From Candidatus Competibacteraceae bacterium (GTDB lineage: Bacteria > Pseudomonadota > Gammaproteobacteria > Competibacterales > Competibacteraceae), in NCBI GenBank assembly GCA_003527885.1, contig DPWB01000381.1, positions 1 through 14,800 of the forward strand: DNA of 14,800 nt, read 5' to 3'. The translations under genes were made by a program, and so were the position numbers. Below the pieces are notes generated by a model. That model worked only from the letters and a program-made list of their open reading frames with translations. It was not told the origin of the DNA and ran no database searches. Of the stretch, positions 7,666 through 14,800 are shown in pieces. Numbering within the stretch: position 1 is the stretch's first letter; each line of letters opens with the position of its first letter.

Positions 7666-10428
7666 TCATTCCGTTGCCGGGCGCGCTGGCGGTTTGGCTA
7701 ACAACGTGTGCAGTTTGTCGGCCAGTTCGGCTTTTCGGTAGGGCTTGCTCAGGAACTCGCTACCCTCCGGGCGGCTGCTGAAATGGGCCAAGTGCGTTTC
7801 GGTATAGCCGGAAGTAAACAGGATGATGAGATCGGGACGCTGCTGGAGCGCCTTCCACGCCAGATCGACCCCGCTTTGACCGCCGGGCAGCACCACGTCG
7901 GTAAACAGTACCGCAATTCTCGGGATAACCTTCAAAATTGCCAGAGCGGCGGCCGCGGTATCCGCTTCGAAGGTTTCGTAACCCAGGTTCTGGAGCATGT
8001 GGACCGCCAGACGCCGCACCTGAGCTTCGTCTTCCACCACCAGAATCGTTTGGCCTTGACCGGCGTACAGCGGGGTGTCACCGATGCGTTCTTCGGGCGT
8101 GACGCTGGTCTGCGCCAGCGCCGCCGGCAGAAAAATTCGGATGGATGTCCCCTGGTCTATCTCGCTGTAAATATGGATATGACCGCCTGATTGCTTCACC
8201 AAACCGTAAACCATACTCAACCCCAAACCGCTGCCTTGGCCGACTTCCTTGGTGGTGAAGAACGGTTCGAAAGCGTGTTCCAACACTTCCGGCGACATGC
8301 CGGCGCCGGTATCGCTGACCGCCAGCATGACATACTGACCGGGTTCCACATGAAAAAGGTGCTGGCGCGCCGCTTCTTCGCTCACCCAACGGTTGGCGGT
8401 TTCCAGGATCAACCGCCCGCCGCCGGGCATGGCGTCTCGCGCGTTGACCACCAGATTCAGTAAAGCGGACTCGAACTCGCCGGGATCGATGAGCGTCGAA
8501 AGCAGGTTGGGGGCCAACAGGGTCTTTACTTCGATCGTCTCGCCCAAGCTGCGTCGCACCAGCTCGCTGATTCCCGTCACCAGAGTATTCAAGTTGATGG
8601 GTATCGGCCGCAGCGGTTGCTGGCGCGAGAAAGTCAGCAGCCGCTGGATGAGCGTGGTGCCGCGCTCCACCGCGCCCAGCGCTCGCCGCACCAAGTCCAG
8701 TAATGCCGGATCGGCGAGCGCTTCCGCCAAAAGTTCCAGATTGCCGAGAATCACCGCCAGCAGATTGTTGAAATCGTGAGCGACGCCGCCGGTGAGCTGG
8801 CCCACGGCCTCCATCTTCTGGGCGTGGCGCAGGCTCGATTCGGTCAGCCGGTGCTGGGTGATGTCGCGCGCCAGCAGCACCACCGCCGGCTTGCCGAGCA
8901 ACAGGCCGTCCAGAGGAGCGGTCCGCACTTCGAAGTTGCGTTTGCCCAGCTTGCGGGTCTTCAATTCGTACTCGAAACTTTGCGCTTGGCGGGTCGCCAG
9001 GGTTTGCTGGATCACTTCCAAAGCCCGGCCAGCGTCTTCTTGCGGCAATATTTCACTGATCAGCCGGCCTTTGAGCGTGGTGGGATCGGTGTAGAGCAAC
9101 TGGGGTTGGGAAAGAATTTCCAGGTAGCGGCCGTCCTGGTCCAGCACCAGCAACAGGTCGGGCACGGCGTTGATGATGGCGCGCAGCCGCGCCGCGCTCT
9201 CTCGAAGCGCTTTTTCGTTGCGTCGGCGCGCCGTGACATCGCGCATGAAAAACACCGCGCCCAAGCGTTTACCCTTGTTTTCCAGCAGAGCGCTGGAGCA
9301 GGACATGGTCAGGATCGCGCCGTCCTTGCGCTGGAAGGTATCTTCATGATCGCGGATGCGCTCGCCAGTGATATAAGTGCGTCCCAAGCGACATTCTTCG
9401 AGAGGCATCGGACGGCCGTCCGGGTAATGGTGGTGGATAGCGTCGTGCAGCGAGACGCCGATGATCTCCTCGGGAGTAAAATCGAACACTTTGCGGGCTT
9501 CGGGATTGAGGAACGTCACTTCACCCTTGGCGTTGGTGACAAAAATCGATTCGGTGGCGCTGTCGGTAATACCTTGCGTCAGCTGGAGCTGGTATAGCAG
9601 CTTTTCCTCGACCCGCTTGCGTTCGGTGATATCCGAGAAAATGGCCACGGCGCCCATGGTTTTTTGGAGAGCGTTGCGGATCGGCGCCGCGCTGATCAAC
9701 ACATCGTGATAGATGCCGTCGGGCCGCACCACGCGCGCTTCCGCGCCCGCGGTGGTATTGCCGCGCAAGGCTTGCTGCAAGGGCCACGCCTGAAGGGGTA
9801 TGGGGTGGCCGTCCGGGTAATACGCTTTTCCCCACAGATACTTGGGGCTGGATTCGCCAGCGCCCCGACTGTCGCCCAGCGCCAGCCGGCGAGCGGCGGC
9901 GTTGATCAGGATCGGGTTGTCTTGGGCGTCGCAGACCACGATCGCATCGGCCGCTTGTTGCAGGATGATTTCGAGCAAATCTCGCTGTGCGACGAGTTCG
10001 GCTTCCGCCTGCTTGTGCTCGCTGAAATCCCGCAGGATGACGGTCAAGCGCCGCGCTTGCGCGCGCATCGGCTCGAAAATTGAAATCTCGGCCGGAAATT
10101 CTCGCCCGTCGCGGCGCACGCCACCCATGAGCCCACGGGCGCGCTGACCGCTTTTCGGGGAGCGGAGCGCCGTTGCGGCCAGTTCGCGAAACCGGTCGTG
10201 ATCGCGGTCGGGTAACAAGGCGTGCAACGGTTTGCCGAGCATTTCAGCCCGGTCGTAGCCGAAGGTTTCTTGGGCGCCGTCGTTGAAAAAGACAATACGC
10301 AGCGCTTCATCGGTGACGATAATGGCATCGTCGGAGCGCTGGACGATTTCGGCCAGCTCATCGGCGGTCGGCGGTTCGAACGCCCGGTGAGCTCCATCGC
10401 CATCCACGCTTGGTTTCCGCTTTGCCAT
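7666..10428 (-). CDS. soluble multi-PAS hybrid histidine kinase
   Basis: A 920-residue cytoplasmic hybrid kinase with no membrane segment. Four PAS domains run at about 25-140, 153-268, 288-400 and 413-525; the second and third carry the PDGxPxPL stretch common in such kinases. The kinase core follows with KMEAVGQLTGGVAHDFNNLL, where His551 is the phosphoacceptor (the HDFNNLL subtype), then NLVVNARDAM, SDTGAGM and the GSGLGLSMVYGL glycine box. A C-terminal receiver spans about 794-910 with Asp844 (FTDVVLPGG), the acidic pair VVEDE and Lys895 (SKPY). ATG at 10428 is chosen because TAGGAA precedes it by about eight bases; an in-frame ATG at 10449 has no such site. It is an orphan: no response-regulator gene is next to it. 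The signal is unknown; PAS domains may sense redox, oxygen or small ligands. Confidence 0.92.
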   Translation of the reverse strand: MAKRKPSVDGDGAHRAFEPPTADELAEIVQRSDDAIIVTDEALRIVFFNDGAQETFGYDRAEMLGKPLHALLPDRDHDRFRELAATALRSPKSGQRARGLMGGVRRDGREFPAEISIFEPMRAQARRLTVILRDFSEHKQAEAELVAQRDLLEIILQQAADAIVVCDAQDNPILINAAARRLALGDSRGAGESSPKYLWGKAYYPDGHPIPLQAWPLQQALRGNTTAGAEARVVRPDGIYHDVLISAAPIRNALQKTMGAVAIFSDITERKRVEEKLLYQLQLTQGITDSATESIFVTNAKGEVTFLNPEARKVFDFTPEEIIGVSLHDAIHHHYPDGRPMPLEECRLGRTYITGERIRDHEDTFQRKDGAILTMSCSSALLENKGKRLGAVFFMRDVTARRRNEKALRESAARLRAIINAVPDLLLVLDQDGRYLEILSQPQLLYTDPTTLKGRLISEILPQEDAGRALEVIQQTLATRQAQSFEYELKTRKLGKRNFEVRTAPLDGLLLGKPAVVLLARDITQHRLTESSLRHAQKMEAVGQLTGGVAHDFNNLLAVILGNLELLAEALADPALLDLVRRALGAVERGTTLIQRLLTFSRQQPLRPIPINLNTLVTGISELVRRSLGETIEVKTLLAPNLLSTLIDPGEFESALLNLVVNARDAMPGGGRLILETANRWVSEEAARQHLFHVEPGQYVMLAVSDTGAGMSPEVLEHAFEPFFTTKEVGQGSGLGLSMVYGLVKQSGGHIHIYSEIDQGTSIRIFLPAALAQTSVTPEERIGDTPLYAGQGQTILVVEDEAQVRRLAVHMLQNLGYETFEADTAAAALAILKVIPRIAVLFTDVVLPGGQSGVDLAWKALQQRPDLIILFTSGYTETHLAHFSSRPEGSEFLSKPYRKAELADKLHTLLAKPPARPATE

Positions 10429-10711
10429 GGGGCTGTTCCTACCTTGCATAAGCTGGTGGTGCCCGCCGCCAAGCGTTGAAACCGGACAGTCTTGGCGCTT
10501 GTTGACGGGAGGCTGGCGAAGTGCTGGCGGGGGCGAAAAGTCTGTGTTGGGGGTTATCCTGGAGTTGCGATGGATCGTCCAGATGGGGTGAGGCTTTTAC
10601 CGTCGGGCGTCGAACCGACCCCCGATGGCTGGTGGGCCGCAAGGTTTTCAGCGTGCGGTTTCGGGTCTTGGCCGCGCAGCCGCACGTTTCCGGTGGACAG
10701 AAGGTTCTCGA

Positions 10712-11011
10712 TTAAGCCGCCAGCTCCGATCGTGGCGAATTATTGAGGCTGTTCGGCATGAAATGGGGCTCGCCCTGCTGCTCGGGCAGAAATCTCGCCC
10801 AACAAATCACCTCATCGAACGGGACATCGCGCGCCACTGCGTCGGTTCCCGCAGCATGAGTCAGTCTGATATGAACTTGGTCGTTGGCGGCATACCAGCC
10901 GGTGACAAAATAATCCGTTCCGATCTGATCGATGACTTGGGTCCCGACCGGTAATAACTTGTCCATCCACTGTTTGAGAGAATCACGATTTTTTCGATCA
11001 CGTTCGAGCAT
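10712..11011 (-). CDS. hypothetical protein, 99 residues
   Basis: I do not recognise this family. The ATG at 11011 has a strong Shine-Dalgarno (AGAGGAAT, about eight bases upstream), which is the main reason to call it real. The protein begins with a charged helical stretch (LERDRKNRDSLKQWMDKLL) and then has alternating hydrophobic segments (GTQVIDQIG, DYFVTGWYA, DQVHIRLTHA, DEVICWARFL) that suggest a small beta-rich domain. There is no signal peptide or membrane helix. It lies about 280 bases upstream of the PAS-kinase on the same strand. The 283 bases between them hold no gene, only a GCCAAG/CTTGGC inverted repeat near 10470-10497, so co-transcription is uncertain. Confidence 0.6.
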   Translation of the reverse strand: MLERDRKNRDSLKQWMDKLLPVGTQVIDQIGTDYFVTGWYAANDQVHIRLTHAAGTDAVARDVPFDEVICWARFLPEQQGEPHFMPNSLNNSPRSELAA

Positions 11012-11280
11012 TTAAAATTCCTCTCTACGCATTCGGCGCATCCTGTTAAAGAGCCGAAATAGCGACGAACCGTTAACAGTTCAAAGCACGAGTTTTCTCT
11101 GAAAGGCTTTATATGTCTGATAAAAGATTCATTTTCCCTTAAAATCGCCTCAACGTTCCTAAAAAATATTGTAGCGATTTGGTCGGAGCTTGCAACAGAG
11201 CCGGGCGCGACTTCAAGCGGGCGAAAGCAATCGCTGCGTCGTTCTCGACCTTAGCGCTAAACGTTTCAGGGCCCGGTGCT
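11012..11280. other. AT-richer intergenic region upstream of the 99-residue gene
   Basis: There are no genes here. The part at 11080-11180 is clearly more AT-rich than its surroundings and probably holds the minus-strand promoter of the 99-residue gene. A seven-base inverted repeat CTGTTAA (11043-11049) and TTAACAG (11073-11079), 23 bases apart, lies close to that gene's start and could be an operator or chance. I could not choose -35 and -10 boxes with confidence. Confidence 0.4.
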
Positions 11281-11898
11281 CTAAGCGGCGAAATCCAAAG
11301 CGTCATCGAGCCGGTCGTTGCCCCAGAACATTTCACCGCGCACGAAAAAGGTCGGCGCGCCAAAGATGCCCAGGGCTTGCGCGGTTTCGGTGGCTCCCCG
11401 AAGTTTGAGCTTGTTCGGTCCGGCTAGCGCTTGAGCGATAAGCTCGTCCGCCGGCAAGCCGAGACCGGCCAGGACAGCGCCGACCGCCTCGGGCGTGTGG
11501 ATGTCCCGATCCTCGACGAAATTCCGGTGCATGATTGCCCGGCAGTAGTCGCCGATCCAAGGCTGATCGGCCCCGATCGAGGCCACCCGCAGTGGCAGCA
11601 CCGAGAGCCGGGGAAAGACGGTCGGCTGTCGCCACGGCACGCCGTACTTGGCGCACTGACGGGTCATATCCTTCCACATGTAGTCGCCCAGCGGTTTGTG
11701 CAGGATGAACGGCGAGGTTTCCCAGCCGAGCGCCTTGAAGATAGGGCCGAGCAAAAACGGCTTCCAGACGATTTGAACGCCGCACCCGGCGGCGTCCCGC
11801 TCGATGCGCATGACACTGATGTGGCTGTAATTGCTGGCGAAATCGAACCAGATGTCGATGGGGGCGGCCGTCTTGACAGGCTCAGTCGCTTCGCTCAT
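11281..11898 (-). CDS. 2-hydroxychromene-2-carboxylate isomerase family (DsbA fold)
   Basis: A 205-residue thioredoxin-fold protein of the HCCA isomerase / GST-kappa-like family. Characterised members (NahD) isomerise 2-hydroxychromene-2-carboxylate in naphthalene breakdown using glutathione; many genomic homologues have unknown substrates. The N-terminal strand and active-site region read IDIWFDFASNYSHI, with Ser22 in the position of the family's catalytic Ser. VWKPFLLGPIFKALG follows, and then the cis-Pro motif GAPTFFV (Pro182) and the C-terminal GNDRLDDAL typical of the family. ATG at 11898 is chosen because GAGGA lies six bases before it; an ATG at 11904 is too close to that site. It starts 43 bases after the DegQ-like gene ends, with no clear terminator between, so co-transcription is likely. 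No aromatic-degradation genes are nearby, so the catabolic name should not be taken as its role. Confidence 0.85.
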   Translation of the reverse strand: MSEATEPVKTAAPIDIWFDFASNYSHISVMRIERDAAGCGVQIVWKPFLLGPIFKALGWETSPFILHKPLGDYMWKDMTRQCAKYGVPWRQPTVFPRLSVLPLRVASIGADQPWIGDYCRAIMHRNFVEDRDIHTPEAVGAVLAGLGLPADELIAQALAGPNKLKLRGATETAQALGIFGAPTFFVRGEMFWGNDRLDDALDFAA

Positions 11899-11941
11899 CG
11901 GCATTCCTCGGTGGGCAGGTTAAAAACCCGTCCTCGAAAGG

Positions 11942-13312
11942 TTAGCGCAATACCAGCAGCAACTCTTCCCGGCCGCGCAGCAGGTTGAGCAGCACTTCGC
12001 CGCCGTCGGCCGCCAGTTGTTTGAGTTCGGCGGTGTTGGTGATAGCTTGGCGGTTCACGGCCAGGATAACATCGTTTTTGCGCAAACCCGTCCGCGCGGC
12101 CGGACTGCCCGATTCAACGCTCGCGACCAGCGCGCCCCGCACCCGCGCGGCCAGCGGCGAGTTCGGCCCGATATCCTCGAAAGTCGCGCCCGACAGCCGC
12201 GAATTGATGGCCTCACCGCTAATTTTAAGGGTGACATATTCTCCCAGCTTGGCATCGATGGTCTGCGGTTTGCCATCGCGTAGGATGTCCAGCCGCACCG
12301 GTTCGCCGACTTCCAACAGGCCGATGGAATTGCGCAACGAGCCGCCGTCCCGGATCGGGCGGCCGTTGATGTTCAACACCACGTCGCCTTCCTTCAAGCC
12401 GGCACGGGCGGCGGCGGAACGAGGGTTGACCTGGGCGATGACGGCACCCTGATTGGAAGGGATGTTGAACGCCCGAGCCAGATCGGGGGTCAGGTCCTGT
12501 ACCGCTACGCCCAACTGGCCGCGCCGCACCGAGCCGTGGGCGACAATCTGGTTCATTAGCCGCGAGACCATGTTGGACGGAATGGCGAAACCGATGCCGA
12601 CATTGCCGCCGCCGGGCGCGAGAATGGCGGTGTTGATACCGACCAGTTCGCCGCGCAGATTGACCAGCGCGCCGCCGGAATTGCCGGGATTGATGGAGGC
12701 GTCGGTCTGGATGAAATCCTCGTAGCCCTGAATCCCCAGCCCGGTGCGCCCCAAGGCGCTGACAATGCCGGAGGTGACGGTTTGCCCGAGCCCGAACGGG
12801 TTGCCGATGGCGACCACGAAATCACCGACGCGCAAGGCGTCGGAATCGGCCAGCTTCAACGCGGTCAGGTTGTCGGCGGGAATCTGAATCACCGCCACAT
12901 CGCTTTCCGAATCGGAGCCGATGACCTTGGCTTTGAGCTTGCGGCCGTCGCGCAAGGTCACAGCAATCGTTTCGGCGCCGCTGACGACATGATGGTTGGT
13001 GATGATGTAGCCCTGACGCGCGTCCACCACCACGCCGGAACCGACGCTCTGCGCCCTGCGTTCGCGCGGTTGCGCGGGAAAATCGAAGAAGCGGCGGAAG
13101 AAAGGGTCATCCAGCAGCGGATTGCGGGTGACCCGGCTTTCGGTCGCGATGTTGACCACCGCCGGCGTGGCTCGTTCCAGCATCGGCGCCAGGGTCGGCA
13201 GCGCTTGGCCGTCCACGATGGCCGGTAGGGCGGACTGGGCGGGCGACGGTGCGGCAATGGCCAGACTCAGCGCCAGCAGGGCGGTTGCCGCGATGGGACG
13301 ATGGGCGTTCAT
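11942..13312 (-). CDS. degQ: periplasmic serine protease/chaperone, DegQ-like (HtrA family)
   Basis: A 456-residue HtrA protease that degrades or holds misfolded envelope proteins. A signal peptide (about 1-26, ending near SPAQS) directs it to the periplasm. The trypsin-like domain has the full catalytic triad: His108 (ITNHHVV), Asp138 (SESDVAV) and Ser212 (INPGNSGGALVN). Two PDZ domains follow, at about 262-355 (RRGQLGVAVQDLTPDLA) and 372-452. The length equals E. coli DegQ (455) rather than DegP (474), and the LA-loop region (about 64-86) is short, so DegQ is the closer match. ATG at 13312 starts the signal peptide, with GAGGG about 11 bases upstream. It follows cbpA by 82 bases on the same strand. 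A GGTGCG/CGCACC stem lies in that gap without a T run. Confidence 0.93.
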   Translation of the reverse strand: MNAHRPIAATALLALSLAIAAPSPAQSALPAIVDGQALPTLAPMLERATPAVVNIATESRVTRNPLLDDPFFRRFFDFPAQPRERRAQSVGSGVVVDARQGYIITNHHVVSGAETIAVTLRDGRKLKAKVIGSDSESDVAVIQIPADNLTALKLADSDALRVGDFVVAIGNPFGLGQTVTSGIVSALGRTGLGIQGYEDFIQTDASINPGNSGGALVNLRGELVGINTAILAPGGGNVGIGFAIPSNMVSRLMNQIVAHGSVRRGQLGVAVQDLTPDLARAFNIPSNQGAVIAQVNPRSAAARAGLKEGDVVLNINGRPIRDGGSLRNSIGLLEVGEPVRLDILRDGKPQTIDAKLGEYVTLKISGEAINSRLSGATFEDIGPNSPLAARVRGALVASVESGSPAARTGLRKNDVILAVNRQAITNTAELKQLAADGGEVLLNLLRGREELLLVLR

Positions 13313-13394
13313 CGGTGTAAAACCCTCAACTTTTAAAAGAGTTACCTTAAGTTTGGCCGCGATGGCGGCTCGGTGCGAGGACCGCCGCGCACCA

Positions 13395-14339
13395 TCATTT
13401 ACGCCAATGCGCGCGGGGATCGAACGGCAATTCCCGCGCCATGCGCTGGAACAGTTCGCGCGCGCTGTCGCTGTCGGCCGGCGGATTGACGATCCGCAGC
13501 ACGGCCAGTTGGTCGCCGGGCGGCTGGCCGGGCAGGCCGCGCCCGCGCAGCCGCAAGGTCTGGCCGTTACGGGCGTTGGCCGGAATGTTGAGCGTGACCG
13601 AGCCACCCAGCGTCGGCACTTCGACCTTGCCGCCCAGCGCGGCTTCCCACGGCGTCAGCGGCAGTTCCAGGGTGATGTCGCGCCCCTGAACCTTGTAAAG
13701 CGGATGCGCCGCGATGCGCAATTCCAAATACAGATCGCCGTTTCCGGCACCGCCGCTGCCCGCGCCGCCCTGGCCGGCCAAGCGAATTTTTTGGCCGTTG
13801 CTCACGCCGGCCGGAATTTTCACGTTCAGGGTGCGGGTGCGCGGTGGGTTTGATCCGCTGGCAGCCCGTTCCGGCGCCTGCACCTGAAGGGATCGGTTGC
13901 CGCCGTGATAGGCTTCTTCGAGGCTGATGTCCAGCGCCAGGGTCTGGTCCCGGCCGGGGGGTTGAAAGCCCCGGCCGCCGGCGGCGAAGCCACCGCCCAT
14001 GCCGCCCAGATTACCGAACAGGGATTCAAAGAAATCGCTGAATTCGCGTCCGCCGAACCCTCCGGGGCGAGGCCCTTGGCCGCCTTTCCAGCCGGGTGGC
14101 GGCCGAAAATCCTGCCCGGCGTGCCAGTTGCTGCCCAGCCGGTCGTAAGTGGCGCGCTTGTCGGTATCGCGCAGCACCTCGTAGGCTTCGGAAAGCTCCT
14201 TGAAACGTTCTTCGGCGGCGGCCTCCTTGCTGACGTCCGGATGGTATTTGCGGGCCAGCCGGCGGTAGGCTTTTTTGATATCTTCCGAAGACGCGGTACG
14301 GTCGACGCCCAGAATTTGATAGTAGTCGCGATATTTCAT
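13395..14339 (-). CDS. cbpA: CbpA-type DnaJ co-chaperone
   Basis: A 314-residue class-B J-domain protein that would stimulate the ATPase of DnaK. The J domain occupies about 1-70 with the essential HPD triplet at 33-35 ([10 protein letters not shown]). A Gly/Phe-rich linker (about 80-130, [26 protein letters not shown]) and two beta-rich substrate-binding domains (about 130-210 and 215-285) follow. No CXXCXGXG zinc-finger repeats are present, which separates it from DnaJ proper. ATG at 14339 starts the classic [12 protein letters not shown]; the G-rich Shine-Dalgarno region (GAGGGGGGA) lies nine bases upstream and is partly inside a hairpin. It starts 51 bases after the hsp20 stop, so the two are probably one heat-shock unit. 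No cbpM-like modulator gene is seen. Confidence 0.93.
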   Translation of the reverse strand: MKYRDYYQILGVDRTASSEDIKKAYRRLARKYHPDVSKEAAAEERFKELSEAYEVLRDTDKRATYDRLGSNWHAGQDFRPPPGWKGGQGPRPGGFGGREFSDFFESLFGNLGGMGGGFAAGGRGFQPPGRDQTLALDISLEEAYHGGNRSLQVQAPERAASGSNPPRTRTLNVKIPAGVSNGQKIRLAGQGGAGSGGAGNGDLYLELRIAAHPLYKVQGRDITLELPLTPWEAALGGKVEVPTLGGSVTLNIPANARNGQTLRLRGRGLPGQPPGDQLAVLRIVNPPADSDSARELFQRMARELPFDPRAHWRK

Positions 14340-14341
14340 CG

Positions 14342-14374
14342 AAAAAAATCCCCCCTCTCCCAGCCGGAGAGGGG
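14342..14374 (-). promoter_or_regulatory. hsp20-cbpA hairpin with U tract, covers cbpA SD
   Basis: In the minus-strand RNA, CCCCUCUCC (14366-14374) pairs perfectly with GGAGAGGGG (14352-14360) around a GGCUG loop. GGA and seven U (14342-14348) follow, and the cbpA AUG begins two bases later. The 3' arm is the G-rich cbpA Shine-Dalgarno region. Two readings fit: an intrinsic terminator (attenuator) after hsp20, with a three-base gap before the U tract, or a stem that hides the cbpA ribosome binding site. A second C-rich run just upstream (CCCCTCCC, 14383-14390) could compete for the same G-rich arm. The structure is seen directly; its function is inferred. Confidence 0.6.
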
Positions 14375-14390
14375 TTGGCAATGGGAGGGG

Positions 14391-14783
14391 TTAGCCTTCG
14401 ACCTCGATCGTTCGCGACAGGGTGTGGGTCAGCTTGGGGATGCCGATTTCCAGCACGCCGTGGGCGCTGCGCGCCGCGATTTGCGCCAGATCGGCGGTGT
14501 CCGGCAGGCTGAAACGCCGGTAGAACGTGCCGCAGGGCCGCTCGACCCGGCTGTAACCGGCCCGGTTGTCCCGCGTTTCGCCGGGACGGTTGCCGCGGAT
14601 GGTCAGAACACCGTTTTCGGCGACGATCTCGATCGCTTTCGGGTCCACGCCGGGAATGTCAGCGCGCAGGACATAGCGATCTTTTTCCTCTTTAATATCG
14701 ACTGGCGGGATCCAATCGCAAGTCGCCACGCTGGATGGGTCCTCGCTGGAGGCGTTGTAGGGTTCGAACAAGCCGTCCAGTTC
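14391..14783 (-). CDS. Hsp20 small heat-shock protein, 5'-truncated
   Basis: About 130 residues of an alpha-crystallin-domain small heat-shock protein, an ATP-independent holdase. The frame is open through the right genomic end (ELDGLFEPYN), so its first residues are lost at the adapter junction; TTG at 14771 is not a real start. The alpha-crystallin domain runs from about WIPPVDIKEEKDRYVLRADI, with PGVDPKAIEI, NGVLTIRG and YRRFSLPDTAD, to HGVLEIGIPKL, the family's usual A-x-x-x-GVL region. The final segment THTLSRTIEVEG is the C-terminal extension, where an I-x-I-like motif (TIEV) would mediate oligomer contacts. It is the first gene seen of the hsp20-cbpA-degQ group. Its promoter, possibly heat-shock controlled, lies off the contig. 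Confidence 0.93.
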   Translation of the reverse strand, partial: ELDGLFEPYNASSEDPSSVATCDWIPPVDIKEEKDRYVLRADIPGVDPKAIEIVAENGVLTIRGNRPGETRDNRAGYSRVERPCGTFYRRFSLPDTADLAQIAARSAHGVLEIGIPKLTHTLSRTIEVEG

Positions 14784-14800
14784 CTGTCTCTTCTACACAT
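14784..14800. other. Nextera transposase mosaic end artefact
   Basis: The last 17 bases (CTGTCTCTTCTACACAT) match the Nextera Tn5 mosaic end (CTGTCTCTTATACACAT) at 16 of 17 positions. This is library adapter, not genome. The minus-strand frame 14603-14800 starts inside it with MCRRDR, close to the known contaminant peptide MCIRDR. Confidence 0.95.

Noticed and set aside
8776..9597. 273-codon plus-strand frame inside the PAS kinase
   Set aside because: Shadow of the minus-strand kinase, which carries clear PAS motifs throughout.
3611..14783. Transmissible locus of stress tolerance, suggested by hsp20, HtrA protease and an antiporter in one window
   Set aside because: The antiporter is on the other strand and far away, and the hallmark ClpG, FtsH and YfdX genes are absent.
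14603..14800. Minus-strand open frame starting MCRRDR
   Set aside because: It starts in the Nextera mosaic end and runs out of frame with the clear Hsp20 gene.

Overview
This is a complete short metagenome-style contig rather than a slice of a finished genome. Bases 1-86 are Illumina P7/Nextera i7 adapter with read-through junk, and bases 14784-14800 are a Nextera mosaic end with one mismatch. The first and last genes are therefore cut by the ends of the assembly, and no biology should be read from the two ends. The biological part is GC-rich and reads as a gammaproteobacterium: DegQ-like protease, CbpA-type co-chaperone, CvrA/NhaP2-type antiporter and long hybrid sensor kinases. The exact lineage cannot be fixed from the sequence alone.

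Layout, plus strand: a 3' fragment of a DUF4130 DNA-metabolism protein (87-337); a 366-base gene-free stretch with a strong hairpin; a membrane hybrid histidine kinase with two receiver domains (704-3265); a 345-base gene-free stretch; a CPA1-type cation/proton antiporter (3611-5377); a decayed internal fragment of ureG lying antisense (5445-5655); then a two-gene type II restriction-modification system made of a C5-cytosine methyltransferase (5741-6898) and an Eco29kI-family GIY-YIG endonuclease (6907-7551). Layout, minus strand, from the right end leftward: a 5'-truncated Hsp20, a CbpA/DnaJ-type co-chaperone, a DegQ-like periplasmic protease, a DsbA-fold 2-hydroxychromene-2-carboxylate isomerase homologue, a 99-residue protein of unknown function, and a soluble four-PAS hybrid histidine kinase ending in an intrinsic terminator.

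How the genes fit together: the methyltransferase and endonuclease form one self-sufficient unit, predicted from family membership to act on CCGCGG. It sits between a ureG relic on one side and an AT-rich patch on the other, which suggests arrival by horizontal transfer. Hsp20, CbpA and DegQ form a protein quality-control cluster. A 9-bp hairpin between hsp20 and cbpA contains the cbpA Shine-Dalgarno region and is followed by a U tract, so cbpA expression may be controlled by RNA structure. Both histidine kinases carry their own receiver domains and neither has a response-regulator gene beside it. I saw no tRNA, rRNA, CRISPR array or insertion sequence. The best candidates for a second look are the restriction-modification locus with its ureG scar and the hsp20-cbpA hairpin; I did not find a clearly new system.
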